A DNA stretch of 64,000 nucleotides from positions 28,888,947 through 28,952,946 of the forward strand of contig NC_072450.1 of assembly GCF_027596085.1 (NCBI RefSeq). Reading direction: 5' to 3'. The stretch is from Anoplopoma fimbria. Lineage: Eukaryota > Chordata > Actinopteri > Perciformes > Anoplopomatidae. Shown piece by piece: positions 52,554 through 63,131 of the stretch (position 1 is its first letter; each line of letters opens with the position of its first letter). The position numbers were made by a program, and so were the translations under genes. Under the pieces are notes generated by a model. It was not told where the DNA came from. It made no database searches and worked only from the letters and a program-made list of their open reading frames with translations.

Positions 52554-54124
52554 CAGTCAGGTCCATAAATATTTGGACATTGACACAATGTTCATCATTT
52601 TGGCTCTGTACACAAACACAGTGGATTTGAAATGAAACAATCAAGATGTGCTTTGAGTGCAGACTTTCAGCTTCAATTTGAGGGTATTTACATCCAAATC
52701 AGGTAAACGGTGTAGGAATTTTTTGAAGGGACCAAAAGTAATTGGACAATTGGCTTATCAGCTGTTCCATGACCAGGTGTGTGTTATTCCCTCATTATTT
52801 CATTAACAAGGGGCAGATAAAAGGTCTAGAGATAATTTCAAGTGTGGGATTTGCATTTGGAATCTGTTGCTGTCAATTCTCAATATGAAGTCCAAAGAGC
52901 TGTCGCTATCAGTGAAGCAAGCCATCATTAGGCTGAAGAATCAAAACAAAGCCATCAGAGAGATAGCAAAAACATTAGGTGTGGCCAAATCCACTGTTTG
53001 GTACATTCTTAAAAAGAAAGAAAGCACTGGTGAGCTCAGCAACACCAAAAGACCCGGAAGACCAAGGAAAACAACTGTGGTTGATGACCGAAGAATTATT
53101 TACCAGGTGAAGAAAAACCCCTTCACAACAGTTGGCCAGATCAAGAACACTCTCCAGGAGGTAGGCGTATCTGTGTCAAAGTCAACAATCAAGTGAAGAC
53201 TTCACCAGAGTAAATACAGAGGGTTCACCACAAGATGTAAACCATTGGTGAGCCTCAAAAACAGGAAGACCAGATTAGAGTTTGCCAAAAAAACATCTAA
53301 AAAAGCCTGTACAGTTCTAGAACAACATCCTATGGACAGATGAGACAAAGATCAACTTGTACCAGAATGATAGAAAGAGAAGAGTATGGAGAAGGGAAGG
53401 AACTGCTCATGATCCAAAGCATACCACCTCATCAGCGAAGCATGGTGGTGGTAGTGTTATGGCGTGGGCATGTATGGCTGCCAATGGAACTGGTTCCCTC
53501 GTATTTATTGATGATGTGACTGCTGACAAAAGCAGCAGGAAGAATTCTGAAGTGTTACAATATTATCTGCTCATATTCAGCCAAATGCTTCAAAACTCAT
53601 TGGACGGCGCTTCACATTGCAGATGGACAATGACCCAAAGCATACTGCAAATGCAACCAAAGAGTTTATCAAGGCAAAGAAGTGGAATGTTCTGCAATGG
53701 CCAAGTCAATCACCTGACATAAATCCAATTGAGCATGCATTTCACTTGCTGAAGACAAAGCTGAAGGGAAACTGCCCAAGGAACAAGCAGGAACTGAGTG
53801 TCTGGTGATGTCTATGGGTTCCAGACTTCAGGTTGTCACTGACTGCAAAGGCTTTGCAACCAAATATTAAAAGTGACAATTTGATTTACGATTATGTTAC
53901 TTTGTCCAATTACTTTTGGTCCCTTCAAAAGGGGGGACCATGTATATAATTTGTTGTAATTGCTATAGGGTTTACCTGATTTGGATGTAAATACCCTCAA
54001 ATTAAAGCTGAAAGTCTGCACTCAAAGCACATCTTGATTGTGTCATTTCAAATCCATTGTGGTTGTGTACGGAGCCAAAATTATGAAAATTGTGTCAATG
54101 TCCAAATATTTATGGACCTGACTG
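52554..54124 (+). mobile_element. Tc1-like DNA transposon, full length but decayed
   Basis: The element is 1571 bp, flanked by TA on both sides (52552-52553 and 54125-54126). Its ends are CAGTCAGGTCCATAAATATT and the inverse. The terminal inverted repeats are long, about 52554-52749 and 53902-54124. It lies in the 7-kb intron, in antisense to the host gene. Full-length Tc1 elements are usually about 1.6 kb, so nothing large is missing. Confidence 0.93.
52885..53870 (+). pseudogene. Tc1 transposase pseudogene (DD34E type)
   Basis: It starts MKSKELSLSVKQAIIRLKNQ and contains a helix-turn-helix (IREIAKTLGVAKSTVWYIL) and a GRPR motif (KRPGRPRKTT), the usual paired-like DNA-binding region. An in-frame TGA follows at 53194-53196, probably a decayed CGA arginine codon. 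The catalytic core continues in other frames: WTDETK (first Asp, 53339-53341) and HGGGSVMAWACMAANGTG in frame 2, then [16 protein letters not shown] and WPSQSPDINPIEHA in frame 1, with 34 residues between Asp and Glu. The last residues, ending GFATKY and TAA at 53868, need a third frame. One stop and about three frameshifts mean it cannot make an active enzyme as it stands. Confidence 0.9.
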
Positions 54125-54206
54125 TATATCCTTTCATGATTCCATTCTTGAGATTTGACATCTTAATAGAGGTTTAAATATCTACTGAATAGAAACAGTA
54201 GACAGT

Positions 54207-54420
54207 TCTGGGTTGGAACCTGCCGACCGATGGGGGTTCCCTCTGTGTGGAGTTTGTATGTTCTCCCTGAGTCTGCGTGGGTTTTCTGTGAGGGCTCCGG
54301 TTTCTTCCCACATTACCAGAGACATGCAGGTTAGGTTAAGTGGTGAATTAAATGAGAGGATGACATATTGTCTGTCTCTTTGTGTCAGCCCTGAGATTGA
54401 TTGGCAGCCCTGCCCAGGAC
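54207..54420 (+). mobile_element. SINE-like repeat fragment
   Basis: GTGTGGAGTTTGTATGTTCT followed by CCCTGAGTCTGCGTGGGTTT matches the body of the SINE at 15324-15554 in the opposite orientation. The tRNA-like head is degenerate (GGGTTGGAACC). It lies about 80 bp after the Tc1-like element. Confidence 0.6.
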
Positions 54421-56214
54421 TTTTTATTTGAAGGTAACTGCCAGAACAACATTAGCCTATTTCCTGGGTTGTTATTAGCTCACACATACAAACTTGTTTC
54501 ACTGTAGGATCAAACACGCGTCCTACAACATGAGTGGGTGACCGCAAAAGAGGGGAAAAAACAAGGCCACACAAAAACACACTCTCATATACAGTACAAA
54601 AGCAAAGCTTCAAAAATAAAAAGATATAATCTAACAGTTTACTGAATTTTTTATGGAGAATAAGTTTGAAACTCAATTGCATTATTAGTGTTAATGTAGA
54701 TAAATGATATAAGTAGACAACAAGTTGCTAAGTGATTTAAGTCAGATTGAATATGTGATCAGTATTTACATAATTACAATGATGCAACAAGAGGAAGAGA
54801 TACCACCTAAACCCAAAGAACATTTTTTAAACCAATAGAGATACACACATACACACATATGCTAAAAACTGGATCCTGTTTGTGCTGCTTCTGACCTCAT
54901 TATATGGAATAGGTTTTGGTCAGAAGTTAGCTACAGATGCATTTATACATGGATGTTTGCATTCAATTTTATAAACATCATTTTCTACAAGGCTTGTTAG
55001 TTCACGCCAAGAAATGGCTTAGATAAAACATGTGACTCAGATTTAGATGAAGTCATGCTCAGCTGCTGTAAAAAGCACATCAAGGCTGCTGTACTTTTGA
55101 CTCTCCACTTATATTTCCGTATTTCAAAATAAGAGCATGCATTTATCCAAGATCATTTGAAAAACTAGCTTCCCTGAAAGAGTCCAGCGTGAGCCACTCC
55201 TACAGTAGTAATAGCTTTACTCTTCTGTTATCGAATTCAAAGTAGTCACTGTCACAGGGCTCAAAGCAGCTGCATGCACAGCTTGCAAAAGGAACCAAAA
55301 GCAAAGCTTCTGCCTCCAATGAAAGTGCCATAAAAGATGAGAAGTCCTGCTCCCCTCCCCGCCTGCTTTGCAGAGAGAATGCAAAAGTCCTGTGATCAGA
55401 TTGCAAGCATAATTGAATGCAGAGCACGTTTTATACCAGGTGTAACTTACTTCTTAATCAGGATGTAAAATACAAATGCAAGCAGAAAGAGAACAAGACA
55501 TTATCTCTAGCAGCAAGTAACAGAGGCAGTTTTGCTTCTTAAGTGTGATAAGTTACACATTACCTAGCTTGAGCCGTGACATAAACGCATTTCAAATATC
55601 AGCATTTCATTTCTGATTTTATCTGTCCAAGGGATTTTTGATTACCAGGGAACCCACATCTTACCCTGTCAGCATCAGTTTAAAAAGACCTTGACGTTTA
55701 TCTATCAATACCAGTTATGTCAGGCAAGACTCAATACTGTTGGACTGGCAGGGACAACCTTTCTCACTTAGTCATTGTAGGTATATTTGAAGCCAAGCCA
55801 AAATGTCAGGAGGCTTTAGAAGGCAGCGGGTTCACAAAAAGGCTATCTCACCTCAGGCCTGTGTTCATACAGAAATTATTTGGGTTTTGTTGGGGTTGAG
55901 CTCAGATTGTCATGGTTGGGTATAGAGTCCTTGACTTTTTACTCCAACAGAGGAGTGGAAGGTTACTTGAAAGTCTCAAATTGAAGTCAAGATTTGGCGG
56001 GACTGGAAAAGTTTATATTTAATTTTGCTCTCGCAGGGCACGTGTGTAATATTTGAAAGAACTTTTGAGGTTACGGTTCTTCCTCTTACATGGCTGTGAA
56101 TGTTTAAACCTGTTATTAATCCATTTATCAGCCAGAGTGCAGGCGGGGGTTTAAGTGTGCTCGCGGTCGTGTGGCTCTGTACAGGTGTGTAGGTGTGTGT
56201 CATTGTTGCGGTAC

Positions 56215-56338
56215 CTTGCTGTCCACGATGAGATTGCGGATGCAGCCGGTGAAGTGCTTGTGCTGAAGCTGAGGGTAGATGTAGGGGATGTCCTCGTTCA
56301 CACCGCCCAGCTGGAGCACCTGGCTCATGTTCAGGTGT
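56215..56338 (-). CDS. Exon: first laminin G domain, C-terminal part
   Basis: The reverse strand reads HLNMSQVLQLGGV, then NEDIPYIYPQLQHKHFTGC, ending IRNLIVDSK. LQLGG followed by F-x-G-C-I-R-N-L is the classic ending of a laminin G domain. The acceptor is gtttttag and the first base completes the split Arg codon. The 124-bp exon ends exactly at AAG before gtaccg, in phase 0. The next coding sequence begins LYDLGSPA, which matches the usual exit from laminin G 1 into the EGF domain of CadN-type cadherins. Confidence 0.9.
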
Positions 56339-56822
56339 CTAAAAACACACATAGAGACAAGGAAATGCACGTTACACACACTAATTACAAGCAACTCACA
56401 TAATAAATGCGCTGCCATTCCCTGTGATTTGGGTACAATTGTAGAAATTACTTGTAAATCCAAAGAGACATCATTGGAACTAAATAAGATGTCACAAAAC
56501 CATTAGAGACATTTTTGCCATTACTTTAGCTTTTATGCAGTTTTGGTAATCAAGCTTTTTATCACAGCTCTTGGTTGCGGTTAAACTTTCTCCTGAAATA
56601 TTGTGTGAATGTTGGGTTCTATAAATACCTGTAACATTTTTATTTCAATACAATTTGAAGATCTATGGCCCCTTCCTCTGGCGCCATGTAAATATGTGGA
56701 CCCAATTGGAAGCACTTTGCTAAACCTTGACACTCTGGCAGGCATCCCCACACATAAAGTCACACCTGTCTTCTAAAACATAAAGGCGTGCACTGCACAT
56801 GTATGTGTGTGTTCAGGTGTAC
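56339..56822 (-). other. Short intron (484 bp) within laminin G 1
   Basis: The donor is gtacac at 56822 and the acceptor gtttttag ends at 56339. It is AT-rich with no repeat recognised. Confidence 0.88.
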
Positions 56823-56950
56823 CTGTCGGCGTTGGGTGTAACGCCTATCACTTCGCAGGAGGAGTGGTCCTCGGTGGTCAACCAGCTCCCCAGGCCTTCC
56901 ATTTCCATCACCGCCGCCCCCGAGCAGCGATCCAGGGTGAAACGCACTTC
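56823..56950 (-). CDS. Exon: first laminin G domain, middle part
   Basis: The reverse strand reads EVRFTLDRCSGAAV, then a stretch containing EGLGSWLTTEDHSSCEV and ending IGVTPNADR. The first codon follows a ctctccgcag acceptor. The last two bases (AG) are completed by the first base of the next exon to make Arg, and the donor is gtacac. At 128 bp, phase 0 in and phase 2 out, it joins both neighbours without a frame break. It supplies the laminin G strand with FTLDRC and a second cysteine in a loop. The downstream intron is only 484 bp, much the smallest in the window, so this exon and the next form a close pair. Confidence 0.9.
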
Positions 56951-57465
56951 CTGCGGAGAGCACACAAACAAGGACATGCTGTATAGAAACCAAATATATT
57001 AATAGATACTCCTACTTCCCCGTATTATTATAATAAGTGTTCTTCGTATTGCTTTCTTTTTACCGTCATCACTACAGTGGGAGTTGCCCCTCTGACTCAC
57101 GTTTCTTACATTAGTTAGTCATAATCTGCTGCTGCCTGCTGCAACACCGACAAAAACAAATTCTCAAACCAGCGTGTTCCAATAATTGGTGTATTTACAA
57201 GTTTAGAGGACGGGGTGTTATATAGAAGCCATGACAATCTATTTCGGATAAAATGTCATCTTTAAATAGGCTTGTTTGTGCTAGAAGAAATAACGAAAGT
57301 TACAGTAAAGAAAAGATCAAACATTCATCTTAATGTACTTTTTTCAGACATATGGTAAAAAAATGTATTTCACAAAATACAATGCAGCGCATACTGGCAT
57401 CGGCTATTTCAAAAGTATAGGGTATTTTAATGGACTGCAAAGGCTTTTTATTTTTATTTTTTTTT

Positions 57466-57485
57466 GGGGGGGGGGGGGGGGGGGG
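57466..57485. repeat. G20 homopolymer after a T-rich run
   Basis: Twenty G follow TTTTTATTTTTTTTT. This may form a quadruplex, or its length may be an assembly estimate. Confidence 0.9.
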
Positions 57486-57884
57486 TCCATTGGTAACCTT
57501 ACCTAATCATTCCCGAAAACAATTGGTGCAAAAATGATCACAATTACTCTTGTGGTTAACAATACACAGCGCATTAGCATTCAGTATCAACCATGTGTAA
57601 AAATGTAAACGTTTTTTTTTTTTTCACATCTGTGATAAAAGCTTCCATATGTGCTGTCACAATACAACCGAGCGTAACACGTTGAACAGTCCCAAGCCCA
57701 GAAGTTGCAATATTAATGTTGGATATTTAAAGTTATAATCTCAAAAAAGACTGAATCAGTCTTCATACGTTGGATAATGCTAGATACACATGAGTAATAA
57801 ACATATTAGGCCAAGGACATTTAAGTATTCTCGTCCTAAATCCCACTTTCTGTCTGATTAAGCGTATTCTCATTACTGCACATA

Positions 57885-59061
57885 CAGTGGGGCAAAAAAG
57901 TATTTAGTCAGCCACCAATTGTGCAAGTTCTCCCACTTAAAAAGATGAGAGAGGCCTGTAATTTTCATCATAGGTATACCTAAACTATGAGAGACAAAAC
58001 GAGAAAAAAAATTCCTGAAAATCACATTATCTGATTTTTAAAGAATATATTTGCAAATTATGGTGGAAATAAGTATTTGGTCAATAACAAAAGTTCATCT
58101 CAATACTTTGTTATATACCCTTTGTTGGCAATGACAGAGGTCAAACATGAAACAAGCTTTTCACACACTGTTGCTGGTATTTTGGCCCATTCCTCCATGC
58201 AGATCTCCTCTAGAGCAGTGATGTTTTGGGGCTGTCGCTGGGCAACACGGACTTTCAACTCCCTCCACAGATTTTCTATGGGGTTGAGATCTGGAGACTG
58301 GCTAGGCCACTCCAGGACCTTGAAATGCTTCTTACGAAGCCACTCCTTCGTTGCCCGGGCGGTGTGTTTGGGATCATTGTCATGCTGCAAGACCCAGCCA
58401 CGTTTCATCTTCAATGCCCTTGCTGAGGGAAGGAGGTTTTCCCCCGTGTGGTTCTGGGATTTTTGTTTACCGTTCTTGTGATCATTTTGGCCCCACGGGG
58501 TGAGATCTTGCCTGGAGCCCCAGATCGAGGGAGATTATCAGTGGTCTTGTATGTCTTCCATTTTCTAATAATTGCTCCCACAGTTGATTTCTTCACACCA
58601 AGCTGCTTACCTATTGCAGATTCAGTCTTCCCAGCCTGGTGCAGGTCTACAATTTTGTTTCTGGTGTCCTTTGACAGCTCTTTGGTCTTGGCCATAGTGG
58701 AGTTTGGAGTGTGACTGTTTGAGGTTGTGGACAGGTGTCTTTTATACTGATAACAAGTTCAAACAGGTGCCATTAATACAGGTAACGAGTGGAGGACAGA
58801 GGAGCCTCTTAAAGAAGAAGTTACAGGTCTGTGAGAGCCAGAAATCTTGCTTGTTTGTAGGTGACCAAATACTTATTTTACCGAGGAATTTACCAATTAA
58901 TTCATTAAAAATCCTACAATGTGATTTCCTGGATTCTTTCCCCCCATTTTGTCTCTCATAGTTGAAGTGTACCTATGATGAAAATTACAGGCGTCTCTCA
59001 TCTTTTTAAGTGGGAGAACTTGCACAATTGGTGGCTGACTAAATACTTTTTTGCCCCACTG
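57885..59061 (-). mobile_element. Tc1-like DNA transposon, internally deleted
   Basis: The element is 1177 bp, flanked by TA at 57883-57884 and 59062-59063. Its ends are CAGTGGGGCAAAAAAGTATT, in inverted orientation, with terminal repeats of about 195-210 bp that are closely alike. It belongs to a different Tc1 subfamily from the element at 52554. It is shorter than a full Tc1 because the middle of the transposase gene is missing. Confidence 0.93.
58100..58695 (-). pseudogene. Tc1 transposase pseudogene with the central part deleted
   Basis: The start at 58695 reads [20 protein letters not shown] and holds a helix-turn-helix ([20 protein letters not shown]) followed by [16 protein letters not shown]. 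After [10 protein letters not shown] the sequence jumps, near 58436-58445, to a different frame. There it continues [20 protein letters not shown] and [20 protein letters not shown] down to NKGYITKY at 58100. The first catalytic aspartate and the middle of the enzyme are gone; the second Asp and the Glu remain. Both surviving parts are open, so the deletion rather than slow decay inactivated the copy. Confidence 0.9.
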
Positions 59062-59234
59062 TACATGTCGTACATTTCTCTCTTCAGTCTTATGAATATC
59101 ACCTGTTCATGAGTAGGGGCACGTTCACTGCATTTGATCATTAGCATAATCAATGCGTCCAAATAAATCAGCTTGCCTAAGTTTTACTCATATAAATTTT
59201 AACCTTGAGTAAAGAAAATAAATAAATGTAAAAA

Positions 59235-59500
59235 CTAGAATTACCGCCTCATGGTTGTCTGCCTTCAAAAAGCATTCCACATCCGTCCAGATTGGCATCA
59301 CATTAGGATTTTATCCTTTTAGACATTAGTGTGAAATTGTTGTAGTTGGCATAAGAATTCTTGAGCTATGGCCAAAAACATGTTTTGTGAGGGCACAGGG
59401 ACCTTTGACCTCCAAAGACTAATCAGTTGATCCAGGCGTTCCTGAGATATTGTGTTAACAATGTGCGGGCCGGACGGACAACCCAAAAACATAATGCAGG
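59235..59500. repeat. Dispersed fish repeat
   Basis: CTTGAGCTATGGCCAAAAAC, then GCGTTCCTGAGATATTGTGT and GGACGGACAACCCAAAAACA and TAATGC, is a sequence I recall as widespread in fish genomes. It has no coding capacity, and its family is not named here. Confidence 0.55.
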
Positions 59501-62500
59501 AAAAGAAAATCAGACTGCAGGGTTTTACGTCCTGCTTTTTGCTAGTGGAACAAAAAAACAGTTTTAATGGTTTGAATTGACTTTACATGAAGTTAGGTGC
59601 AAAAAAAATTAAAAAGGCAGTCTAGGGGACAAGCAAGTAAAGGGAGATGGAGGAGAGAATATTATACGCTAGGCGATACTACACTGTTGGTAACAACTGA
59701 GGATGAGTCCCTGGACGGCGACTTGCTTAAAGACTGAGAAACAGCTGTGTGAAACAGCTGTGTGAAACAGGAGTTAGAGCGTTCTACTGAACTGTACGTT
59801 TCGCTGTACTAACAAAACTATGCCAACAAAATCATTAAATTGACCTTACTCGTGGGTGTAGGCATGTTTTTATCTCTTTACAGTAAAATGACAGAGAAAC
59901 GTTTGTCCCTTAAAGCTGTTCATTTTACTTTGAAACAACAGGAAGTTAATGTGTCATGAAACAGCAGCTAATTTACAAAGGCTGTACCAGCTGATTGATC
60001 ATCAATGAGGTTGATGGTGTCACACGCACAGTGATTGTTTGCAGGATTAAACATTTCAGATACGGTTAACACTATGAATTATTATTCAGTTCTTTACAAG
60101 TCTCAGCAACAGCGACTGTTTCAGACAAAACCAAATGCTTTGGTTCTCTAATATCTGACTCATGGCTAAACTGTCTTGATTCATTTTTTAAAAAACCCCC
60201 ACTCATGGCTAGATTCTTGGCTGCTGAATCATAGAGTGAATGTACAGACATCAGCTCTGTACTCGCTGCTTTCAAGCACACACTTCTGCACTGATCCAAC
60301 CAGGTCACACGACCAGGTTGGATAAGCTGCTGCTGACTATTCAGAAAAAAAAAATAAACTCACATGCGATTTAGAATAATGCCATTGTGTTGCAGAATAA
60401 TCCCCCTTGTAATAATAAGAAAAAAAGTCTCAATGAGTTATTGTATTCATGAAATTCAGAATAAAGCTGTCGTGTTACCCAAAGTCCTGATGCACTCATG
60501 CATTTGTCTGGCTGCCCCAGTTCTCAATAACGAGCAAATGCACTCGGTGTTGTCAATGTGAAGCTGGACCTACAGCCATTACTTCCTTTCATGCTAAAAG
60601 AAAAATTTAGCAAAGAAAGAAAACTGTTGCATTTCTGACACAGAAAACACTGTTTGGCAGTGAATTGAACAGTTTGGTAAAGGACCTCAATTGCACACAC
60701 ATTTTTGGGGAATATTAGAGGCAAGGTTATGTTCCTGATGGCATTATTAAAATGGTTAGCCTGCACCTAAGGTAGAGCAAGCAGTGTCTTTTTTCTTTGA
60801 AAGGGGGGGTTTGGGAATATTTATGGGAACTTTGAGTCACCAGCTGAAGCAAATTTAAGAGTGACATAGGTGTGATTATTCAGTTTTAGGTGCTGAATAT
60901 GAAAAAGGTTTTATTTTGGTCCTGACAAAACTCAGTCCGGCGCTTTTACTGAATTGGTCCACATCTCTGTTGGGATGGGTTTCCTAGAACAGCTGCTTTA
61001 ACCGGATATCCCAATAACAGATATCTAGGCTAAGACTTCCTCTTACGTGTGTCAAAAATTTGGTTGAGAGTCTACAGCTAATCTCTATGAACAGATATCT
61101 GAATATCTGTGCAGATATGTCATAAAGAAAAGCTTATAAGAAGCTAAATAATTGTCAGACAATAGCCCGGGGTTCAAAGATTGCATTTCGCCCAATGCTT
61201 TCCCCTTCTTTTGCTCTCCAAACTGACTGTTTACCTACATGCAACCAAAACCTGCTCAAACGTGATTGGTCAATACTACTGGGACTACAAACGGAAACCA
61301 ATACTAAAATCTTGTCCTGTTGCCTACAGATTCTGCATACATAGCTCGGAGTGAGACTGTGAGGTTGAAGCTTTCAGGCTGGGTTACAACAAAGCCTCTA
61401 AAAATAGCCTGACTGACTGTCGTCCTGATGTTCAGGAGAGACAAGCACAATGAGGCAGTGGTTACATGCGAGTCCTTGGAGGTGAATAGCTCTAAGCGGT
61501 CCTCAGTCAAATGAAGATTAGCTTAATTTTACTCTAATTTAATTCTCTCACAATGAGCCTGAGCAGAGGGTGTCAAAGGAGGGCCATTGCATTAGTTATT
61601 AATTAGTCTCACTCTCACCGCTATTGTCTCCCCTTGCACTTAACAGTGCAGAGAGTTCTACAAAACTAAATCAACAACGGACATCTTCCCCATTTGAAGC
61701 CCTAATAAAAGTATCAAATGGGCCTGAATGGGGCTGTTCATGACATGATATCGTTTTGGAACATTAGCTATAAGGTTACAATGGTTAAGAATGTGATTAT
61801 GTTAATTGTTCACAGCAATGTCAGGAATCACTTATATACTGGGCTGAATTAGAACATTTAGTTGTAATGTTTAATCATTGATCCAAGGTTGGGGAGCTCT
61901 GCAGACCATGATCCATGTTTAGTGCGTTCCCTGGTCACTGGTTTTCAGATTTAAGTCAACATTAATATTTGGTCTTACTACCAATTTCAACTAATGGTGA
62001 TATTACAATTGTGCATAAAAATGGTCAAAGCTAGTTTACATAAATGGTACCTGCAAGATGTAAAACTAAACTACAGCGACAACTTATTTCTTGCATCGTG
62101 TTCACTAAAGAAATAAACAAAAAGCTTTAGTCCGGGCTGCACTAGATCACAGATGGTGGGTTCAAAACAACCTCACCACCTGTTCATCACTCTGTTTTGG
62201 GTATCTTTAAATGAGGTTGAGTGGTAACAAAATCATTTTTGCATTTTGGCCATTAACCAAAAGTTACACTGTTTTTTCCCAGTGGATGATGTTGTATACA
62301 AAGCAGGAGAGTCACATTTCATTGATACATTCTCTAGGATACCAAAGAAAACATATCAGACAAAATCCACATCACTAATTTTTACTTAATTTGAGTTGTC
62401 TTCTCTGGGGATCCAGTCTCCATCCAGACTGGATTCCATTTTCATGATGCATCCTGATGCTTCTACACTGTATTCGAGAAGCATTCAAGTTGTGTGCAAA

Positions 62501-62964
62501 AACACAATTTCACATCAATGATGCAGCTGCCGAAACCCAGATTCTGTCTTGAGTACCTGCAGGCTGCATGAGTCGGTGTCAAACTGAGGCCAAAGGTGTG
62601 GGTGGATGTTCAGTAAGTGTAAAGTGAAGAGTCAATACATGTGAAGTACACTATCAGGCTTGTGTCCTCTACTTGTGAAAGTGATACTTCTGATTATGCA
62701 CAAATAAGGACATAAAGAGGAATTTACATATTCACAGCTGAAATGAAATTGAACTTTCTTCATTGACAGCTCTAGATAACCACAAACTAAATATCCTCGG
62801 ATTTAAATGGTAAGCTAACATCTATTTAAAATATCTTAATGCAAGACAACATTTCTTGTTTTTAGTGCTTTGTCATCTGCCACTACAGCTCAGTGTGAAT
62901 ACACTTGGAGCTCATTTGCTAAATAGCTAAATAAACGGTGGTCGGCGTTAAATAGGAGTTCAAC

Positions 62965-63092
62965 CTTGCTGTTGCTGCGGACATCCAGCCGATGCCACCG
63001 CCTGTCTGCCACGTTCACGTTGCCTGGCAACTGTTGCACAACTGTGCCAGAGCCATGGTTGATTTTCAAGGTGGGGGTCCCATCTATTAGCT
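62965..63092 (-). CDS. Exon: first laminin G domain, N-terminal part
   Basis: The reverse strand reads ELIDGTPTLKINHGSG, then a stretch containing QQLPGNVNVADRRWHRLDV and ending RSNSK. This is the laminin G core strand pattern, with the characteristic W-H-R-L-D-V. The 128-bp exon begins after ccatccag and keeps two bases of a split codon, so the preceding exon, beyond the window or unrecognised, must end in phase 1. It ends at AAG followed by gttgaa, a usable but weak donor, in phase 0. The acceptor pyrimidine tract is a CT microsatellite. The next exon continues exactly with EVRFTLDRC. Laminin G domains of CadN-type cadherins sit between the cadherin repeats and the membrane; their exact ligand role in fish is not shown here. 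Confidence 0.88.
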
Positions 63093-63131
63093 CTGGATGG
63101 AGAGAGAGAGAGAGAGAGAGAAAAAGAGAGA
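63093..63131 (-). promoter_or_regulatory. Splice-acceptor pyrimidine tract made of a (CT)n microsatellite
   Basis: On the gene strand, CT repeats (plus strand AG repeats at 63101-63131) run directly into ccatccag before the exon at 63092. They serve as the polypyrimidine tract. Confidence 0.7.

Larger units (their letters stand above)
49251..56214 (-). other. Intron (7 kb) between laminin G 1 and the EGF exon
   Basis: The donor is gtaccg at 56214 and the acceptor cccccattcag ends at 49251. It carries the purine/pyrimidine tract, the Tc1-like element at 52554-54124 and a SINE fragment. 49644-52550 and 54430-56214 are otherwise unremarkable non-coding sequence. Confidence 0.85.
56951..62964 (-). 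other. Intron (6 kb) within laminin G 1
   Basis: The donor gttgaa is at 62964 and the acceptor ctctccgcag ends at 56951. It contains a G20 run, the internally deleted Tc1-like element and one dispersed repeat. 59500-62960 is AT-rich with no exon or element recognised, apart from a short tandem AAACAGCTGTGTG near 59740-59770. Confidence 0.85.
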
